This document shows, piece by piece, positions 59,167 to 64,000 of a stretch of 64,000 bases of DNA. Numbering within the stretch: the first letter of the stretch is position 1; every line of letters begins with the position of its first letter. The stretch spans positions 159,242,406-159,306,405 of the forward strand of contig NC_039363.1 in NCBI RefSeq assembly GCF_003573695.1, given 5' to 3'. Under the pieces are notes generated by a model. It worked only from the letters and a program-made list of their open reading frames with translations, did no database searches and was not told the origin of the DNA. The DNA comes from Papaver somniferum. Its lineage: Eukaryota; Streptophyta; Magnoliopsida; Ranunculales; Papaveraceae. The translations under genes were made by a program, and so were the position numbers.

Positions 59167-59573
59167 CATTCCAATGCTCGATCAACGGTGCTAGTTCATA
59201 GTTCAATCTGACATCTTTGTACTTAATTGGGAGTTGGCTACGCTCAGTGTAAAACGAGAGTATTCAGGTAAATTTTTTTGGACAATACCAATTTGGAGGA
59301 GCGTTCTACGAGGATTCAAAATGACGAACCCAGTTGAATGAAACAAAGGTCCCACATAGGTCGCCACATTAGAAAATTCTCTATCACCAACTTCTTCTTG
59401 TGATTCCTCGTCAAGTTTCAAATATGGATCAAACACCGCGTCATCAATTGTCAAAGCATCCAACTTTTTCCTCATTTCGACCATTTCCGTCTCTTTAGCC
59501 TTGTGTTGGGTCCCTCCTAATGTGTTGTAGAAAGTGGTAATAAAGATTCGTTCAACTCGGGCTTGTAAAGGTT
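59167..59573 (-). pseudogene. PMD pseudogene, upstream part at the original locus
   Basis: Minus-strand sequence between the 3' LTR of E and the 3' LTR of H. The open part 59203-59484 reads MVEMRKKLDALTIDD, VATYVGPLFHSTGF and NPRRTLLQIG; upstream in frame lies ARVERIFITTFYNT. It ends in EHWNA exactly at the E insertion point, which continues as RSQVENQ at 50823. I read it as the C-terminal part of a plant mobile domain; its N-terminal half would lie beyond element H. Confidence 0.5.
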
Positions 59574-61156
59574 TGATTTAAGAAAACACTAAAAATAAAG
59601 ATAATATATACAAAAGTTGTCATAAGTATCGAAAGGTACTGAGACTCGGGATTCCACTATAAACCCATTCATGCGATTCATATATTTATTCTAGAAAATT
59701 ACAGCTCAAATAGAATATTGACTCTGTTTCTTTGCCAAGGTAGATTTTTTAAAAGAAACGACTATAAATATAAAGCATGGGATATCAAAAGACTTAACCT
59801 AAGTATAACCCATCAATTGAAATCACAACCATTCAATAAAAACCATAAAACAATTAATAATCCATGCAAAAAGTCATGAAATAATTAAATATAATTACCA
59901 CACGCATGAAATATGGATTCCTCCGTCATCCATTGTTGGGGTTTAGCTCCTCATATTATTCACGTGCTCAAATAGGTTAAAAACAAGAGAAAACTAATAA
60001 AGCATACAGTTTGCAACGCTGTAGTAACATTACAAACAGCTGTTACAACGGGTGTTGAACTCTTACAGAAAAAGATGACAAGCTTATGATATATGTGATC
60101 TGCTGAACATCAATACTTTTGTTGTGCTGTTTGAATAAGATTGCATCTGCGACTTTCCTCGTATATTCAATGTTCTTCAACTTCTCTTCTTCGCCTGCAG
60201 CAGGTGAATATTCCTGCAACTTCACCTGCGCTTCTCTTCTCCGATTCTATCGACCCCAAACTCTCGACTCCCTTCTCTGAGCCTCAACCACCATATTTAT
60301 ACAAACACAGGGCTAAAAATATCTCAAGAATTTCTAAAATATCACGCGGTTATTTTCTTTTCCTCTCCCGCAGGTCACGGGATTTCTTTCTCCCTTTTCT
60401 TCGCGTCCCCGAATCTTTTAAAGATAAAAATAAATCTCTACGAGCAGATATCCTCCCTGATCCACCAAGTTCCTTCCAAAAATGCATCATATAACCCGTG
60501 ATATTCTCCTCTCTCTATTTTCCGAAACTTCCTTATTATCTGATTCCAAAACCCATAGCAACACTATTTGATAAAACAGGCCCAAACTAACTTGGTCCGA
60601 AGAAAATCCATGAGAAAATCTCGTCTAAATCCAACTCAGGGAGTTCGCAGGTGAATATTATTCTTCCTTCCTCTGTGTAGCTTGATCTCGATGATAAAGT
60701 CCAGTTCAGTCGATTCAAACAATCATACAGTCCCTGTTAAAGCTAAACAGGTCCATCCCAATCGAGTTTAGTGATTGAATCTCTTAAAATCACGTCCAAA
60801 ATCCAAATCCAAATCTGTTCTTCAACTGCAACCGTTTCCCGCCAAAACCTGAGATTTGAATTTGGCAAGAAGATGCCCCTTATCCTGTTGTTGTGGTGTC
60901 GATAGTAATTTGGGTGTCATGGGGTGTAAATAACAAGTAGGTGCCCCTTAGTAATTGAGTGCCCCTTATCCAAATAAGGGTGTATTTAGTGATTTCCACC
61001 CACGAACGCAGATACCACTTTTCGAGCCAATTTTCCCGCAAAAGCTTATTTCTCCAAAAACACCTACAAAAACATAAAATAATAAAATAAGTATAAAATC
61101 GAGCACTAACAATACACATAATTGAGATCAAAATAGACACATAAATGCGTCTATCA
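59574..61156 (-). repeat. 3' LTR of element H
   Basis: 1583 bp, TGATTTAAGA...CGTCTATCA on the plus strand. On the minus strand it begins TGATAGACGCATTTATGTGT like the E LTR but is diverged elsewhere. aggtt (59569-59573) would be its left TSD; the right copy is outside the window. Confidence 0.85.
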
Positions 61157-61173
61157 AATACCCCCAAACTTAT
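61157..61173 (-). other. 3' polypurine tract of H
   Basis: On the minus strand aataagtttgggggtatt precedes the LTR start TGATAGACGC, identical to E. Confidence 0.85.
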
Positions 61174-62349
61174 TATTTGTTAGTCCTCAAGCAAATCAAA
61201 TCTAGAAAATAAATCATGACTCACTGTCGCAGGCATCGTCGATTGCATTTAGCGTATGCAACAAGCCTTTAAACCCCTAGGTGGCCCTAGTGGCCGAGTT
61301 ATAGTATTGGGAGGGATTACAAGAGATATACCCACAAAACCTTTACTCCAGACCCTAGCTATCTACGCAGAACCTTGGAAGGCACTAAAGAATCTCCTTG
61401 GTTGGCATACTTATTGACTACAGGAGGAAGTACCCTGATGAGAAATTCCAATTGTTGTACACGAGTTTGCACTCAAGTATACTAAAATTCATATATAAGT
61501 GACAGAGCTCTACGCAGATAGTTTCTGGACATCATAAACGGAGTCAACCAATCACATGGATAGATTATGAAGATGGATGTAGAGAAAAACGTAGATGGTT
61601 TTGATGTTGACTAAAGTGAACGGTGTTTCCCGTATCTGTCTGAAGGCCTATCCTAATGGACTGAGATACTGGTCTGGACTAATATCAACACATAGGCATA
61701 TACAAGGGAACCAGTGGTCGACAATCCTAACTCTTGGTCAACACAACTAGCATATACAAGGGTACTAGTGGTCGAATTTATTCCGGTTGGTCTGATGGTA
61801 TGGTCTCAATTTTTTTTCTTTTGTATCTCAATCACTCTATCTCACCCTAGCAGTGGTAATAACTTGTTTCGTGGGCCCCACCTAATCACTTAGAGAAACA
61901 TATTTTTAAAATAAAACAAAATAAAAACAGAAGTGAAAAGGATTCAACGAGATACGGCGAAACTACCATGTTTTTTTTTCTAACACCTGAGCTCTGTGCT
62001 TTTATGAATAGACTCTTTAGATGTTTCCATCTAATCAGATTGGTTCCTCAACTCCTACAACCAAGATGCTTCCATCCACTTAGATTGGTTAGTTCCATCC
62101 TTAATAATCATAAGTTTCTAAGCTCTGGAGTTTATTTATTGCAACATAAAATTTCTCCCATACCCCCAAACTTAAATCTAACATTGTCCTCAATGTTCTA
62201 AAGATTAAATTAAAAGCATGAAAAAGGAGAAACTGTTACCATTTGAAGCAAAAGAGTTAAGGAAAGATATTACCGTGTTGCATGAGCATGGGTTACCTCC
62301 CAAGAAGTGCAAAGTTTAGCTTCTTCATCCATACATAAGAAACAATTAA
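61174..62349 (-). other. Non-coding 3' internal region of H
   Basis: Inverted counterpart of 56344-57624, including gaggacaatg plus aagtttgggggta (62161-62195) and 'gggaggtaaccca' (about 62290). No credible coding sequence; the plus-strand open frame at 61968-62201 is antisense to this region. Confidence 0.65.
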
Positions 62350-63967
62350 TCACCTCATAAAATCATAAATTAATAACCGGAATTTCCGTGGGTCATCAAA
62401 ACCAAATAGAGCTATCACAAATAAAAGGAATTTGCAACCTGCCAAGAAAATAAACAAATAAAGCACACCCTTGTCTAGTTTCCTATTTAAGACAACTACA
62501 TCTAGATGTGGTTCAAGTTCAGGCTCTATGAAAGGGTCTAAATAAATTTCTTTGGGATGCAATTCCTCATAAGTAAGATCCGAAAGATCAGGTTCTAAGG
62601 TCTGGAAAAACTTAGAAGCACATAATAATAACCTGAATAATTGAGGATCCTCCAAGTCAATCAGATTTGACTCACACAGTTGACCATAATGAGAGTGGTG
62701 GTCATTCTTAAGCAAATGTGTTGTTTCTATTTTCCTAAAATGATTAGGTTTAGTCTTAGAACTTAATAACTGACACATTTTGAACTCATATGTTCCCACA
62801 TTTAGAAGAAAAATATTTGGTGGGAAAACAAAGTCAATCTGGGTATTATATCCTGGGTAAACCACATCAACCAGAGGATGGGTTTCTAACAACTGAACTT
62901 CTTCCTGGACATTATTAGGTTCGAGAGAGCTAGTATAAAGGTAATCTGGCACAATGGTTGAGGCACATATATTAAGTCCCAAGTGAGGGATCTCTATAAG
63001 AGTCAAAGGTAAAGTGCATGGAGAATGATAATCACCCCCAAACTTAGAGTTTTGGGTGTCTCTAGATAGACTAACTACAATTTCCCTAATATCTAGGTCT
63101 TCGGATTCCTGGAAATGGTCAGTTACTTCTTCTAGGTTATACTTAGGTGATGCATCCTCACTAATATTTGAACTCTCTACGAGTTTATCTTCTTTGTCTA
63201 AGACTAATGTTTCTAAATCGCTAGAATTCTCAGGATAAACCCGCTCCTCTAAACTATCATCGGTTTCGTAATCATAAGGGAATACTACATCGTCTAAAAC
63301 AGTGGTATCTCTAGTCAAATCCTCGTACTTTTTATTAGGTGAATAATTATTAAAATTATTTGGATTCGAACTAGAAATAGTATTATCATTGTAAAGATCA
63401 ATTGGAGTAACAATCCTGATCACTATGCCTATATGTGTCCGATTCTTCATCAACACTATCCTCATCATAATCATTATAATAACATGAAAATGGTCTAATA
63501 TCATCTAAAAAAGTAGTGTTACCAATTCTAACCTCGTCATATTGATTATGGGAATAACTATCTTCATTTTCAAGGGTACTATTGGAAACACTATATCGGA
63601 AATCAAGATTATTTTGAGCAGTTCTTTTTTGGGCCTCTAACAAAAGATTCTGAGTCGACTCGCATGACTTCCTGATTGAATCTAGGAAAGAAAGTTCATT
63701 TGTTGTATTGCTTTCGTCCATAACTAAGTTATTCATTTCTGCTAACTTACGTTTCGACTCAGCTAACTTACATGTTGACTCTAGTAGAGAGGAATTTTGC
63801 TCATAAGACCGATTGGCGTGTGGATAGTAATTGGGATCACCATGGTATGGAACTTAACCTTCAAAAGTTTGATGTTCCCAACCACTATACACACTATGGT
63901 CAAAGTAATCCATTTTAAAATCAGTCGGATATTCGTTGTATTGGCTATTGTAATACCAGTTCGACAT
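62350..63967 (-). pseudogene. Conserved ORF of element H, nearly intact
   Basis: A minus-strand frame starts at ATG 63967 (MSNWYYNSQYNEYPTDF) with one stop (near 63854). It reads through an acidic stretch (YYNDYDEDSVDEESD), shifts frame near 63415, and then continues open to a stop at 62350; about 540 codons in all. It shares DLTRDT, SLSRDT, NSKFGG, PHLGL, DLEDPQLFRLLL and DPFIEPELEP with the ORF of E. The end has a hydrophobic stretch (GVLYLFIFLAGCKFLLFVIALF) at about 62400-62470, then FDDPRKFRLLIYDFMR. The N-terminal part differs from that of E. Only two lesions in 1.6 kb suggest recent activity or constraint. Function unknown; the end looks like a membrane anchor. Confidence 0.7.
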
Positions 63968-64000
63968 TCTATTGCAGGGGTGTGAGTTGTCACACTAAAT

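Larger units (their letters stand above)
59574..64000 (-). mobile_element. Athila-like non-autonomous element H (partial, runs off the window)
   Basis: 3' LTR, PPT, non-coding 3' region, purine tract within the internal region and one conserved ORF in the same order as E but on the minus strand. The 5' part and 5' LTR lie beyond 64000. Confidence 0.85.

Overview
This window is eukaryotic plant DNA made almost entirely of LTR retrotransposons. It is AT-rich. It contains tRNA-primed LTR elements with 5-bp target-site duplications (TSDs), Ty1/copia gag of the UBN2 type, Ty3/gypsy gag-protease of the Tat type, Athila-like non-autonomous elements, and pieces of two families typical of plants (a plant-mobile-domain protein and a SANT/Myb-like protein). 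It looks like pericentromeric or intergenic DNA of a large-genome flowering plant. The species cannot be fixed from the sequence. I see no intact host gene, tRNA or rRNA gene.

Layout. (1) Positions 1-12930 are a head-to-tail tandem array of five copies of a unit of about 2.54 kb, open at the left window edge. Each unit is a frozen junction of three pieces: part of a copia-type LTR, the first ~1.26 kb of a gypsy LTR inserted in it, and, after a variable G-tract, the 3' end of the copia internal region. A diverged sixth copy (12931 onward) runs on into the full gypsy LTR. (2) Positions 12608-47954 are a chain of copia-like LTRs and internal regions (C and D). It is interrupted by a four-level nest: gypsy element G (13603-40342, minus strand, TSD ATGGT) lies in the C LTR; copia-like element A (17580-33909, plus strand, TSD ACCGT) lies in G; element N (18023-26461, minus strand, TSD GGTAT) lies in the left LTR of A. 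(3) Positions 47955-50823 hold a hairpin-rich segment around a SANT/Myb-like pseudogene, then the 3' end of a plant-mobile-domain (PMD) pseudogene. (4) Positions 50824-64000 hold two related Athila-like non-autonomous elements in convergent orientation, E (plus strand) and H (minus strand, running off the window). Both appear to have landed in the PMD pseudogene.

How it fits together. None of the elements shows reverse transcriptase or integrase, so all would depend on enzymes made elsewhere. A and D keep a UBN2-type gag with a C-terminal coiled coil; only A shows a CCHC zinc knuckle. G keeps gag plus a decayed protease. E and H share one conserved ORF with a C-terminal hydrophobic segment. 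N encodes proteins I do not recognise. The most unusual coding feature is a gene-like unit on the strand opposite to G (16614-17418). It has a TATA box, a possible 64-nt leader intron, an ORF with a basic cluster and a SUMO-interaction-like motif, and an acidic tail in a shifted frame. The most unusual structural features are the satellite-like array built from a nested-insertion junction, and a chimeric LTR in E that carries a copy of the sequence flanking E on its other side.
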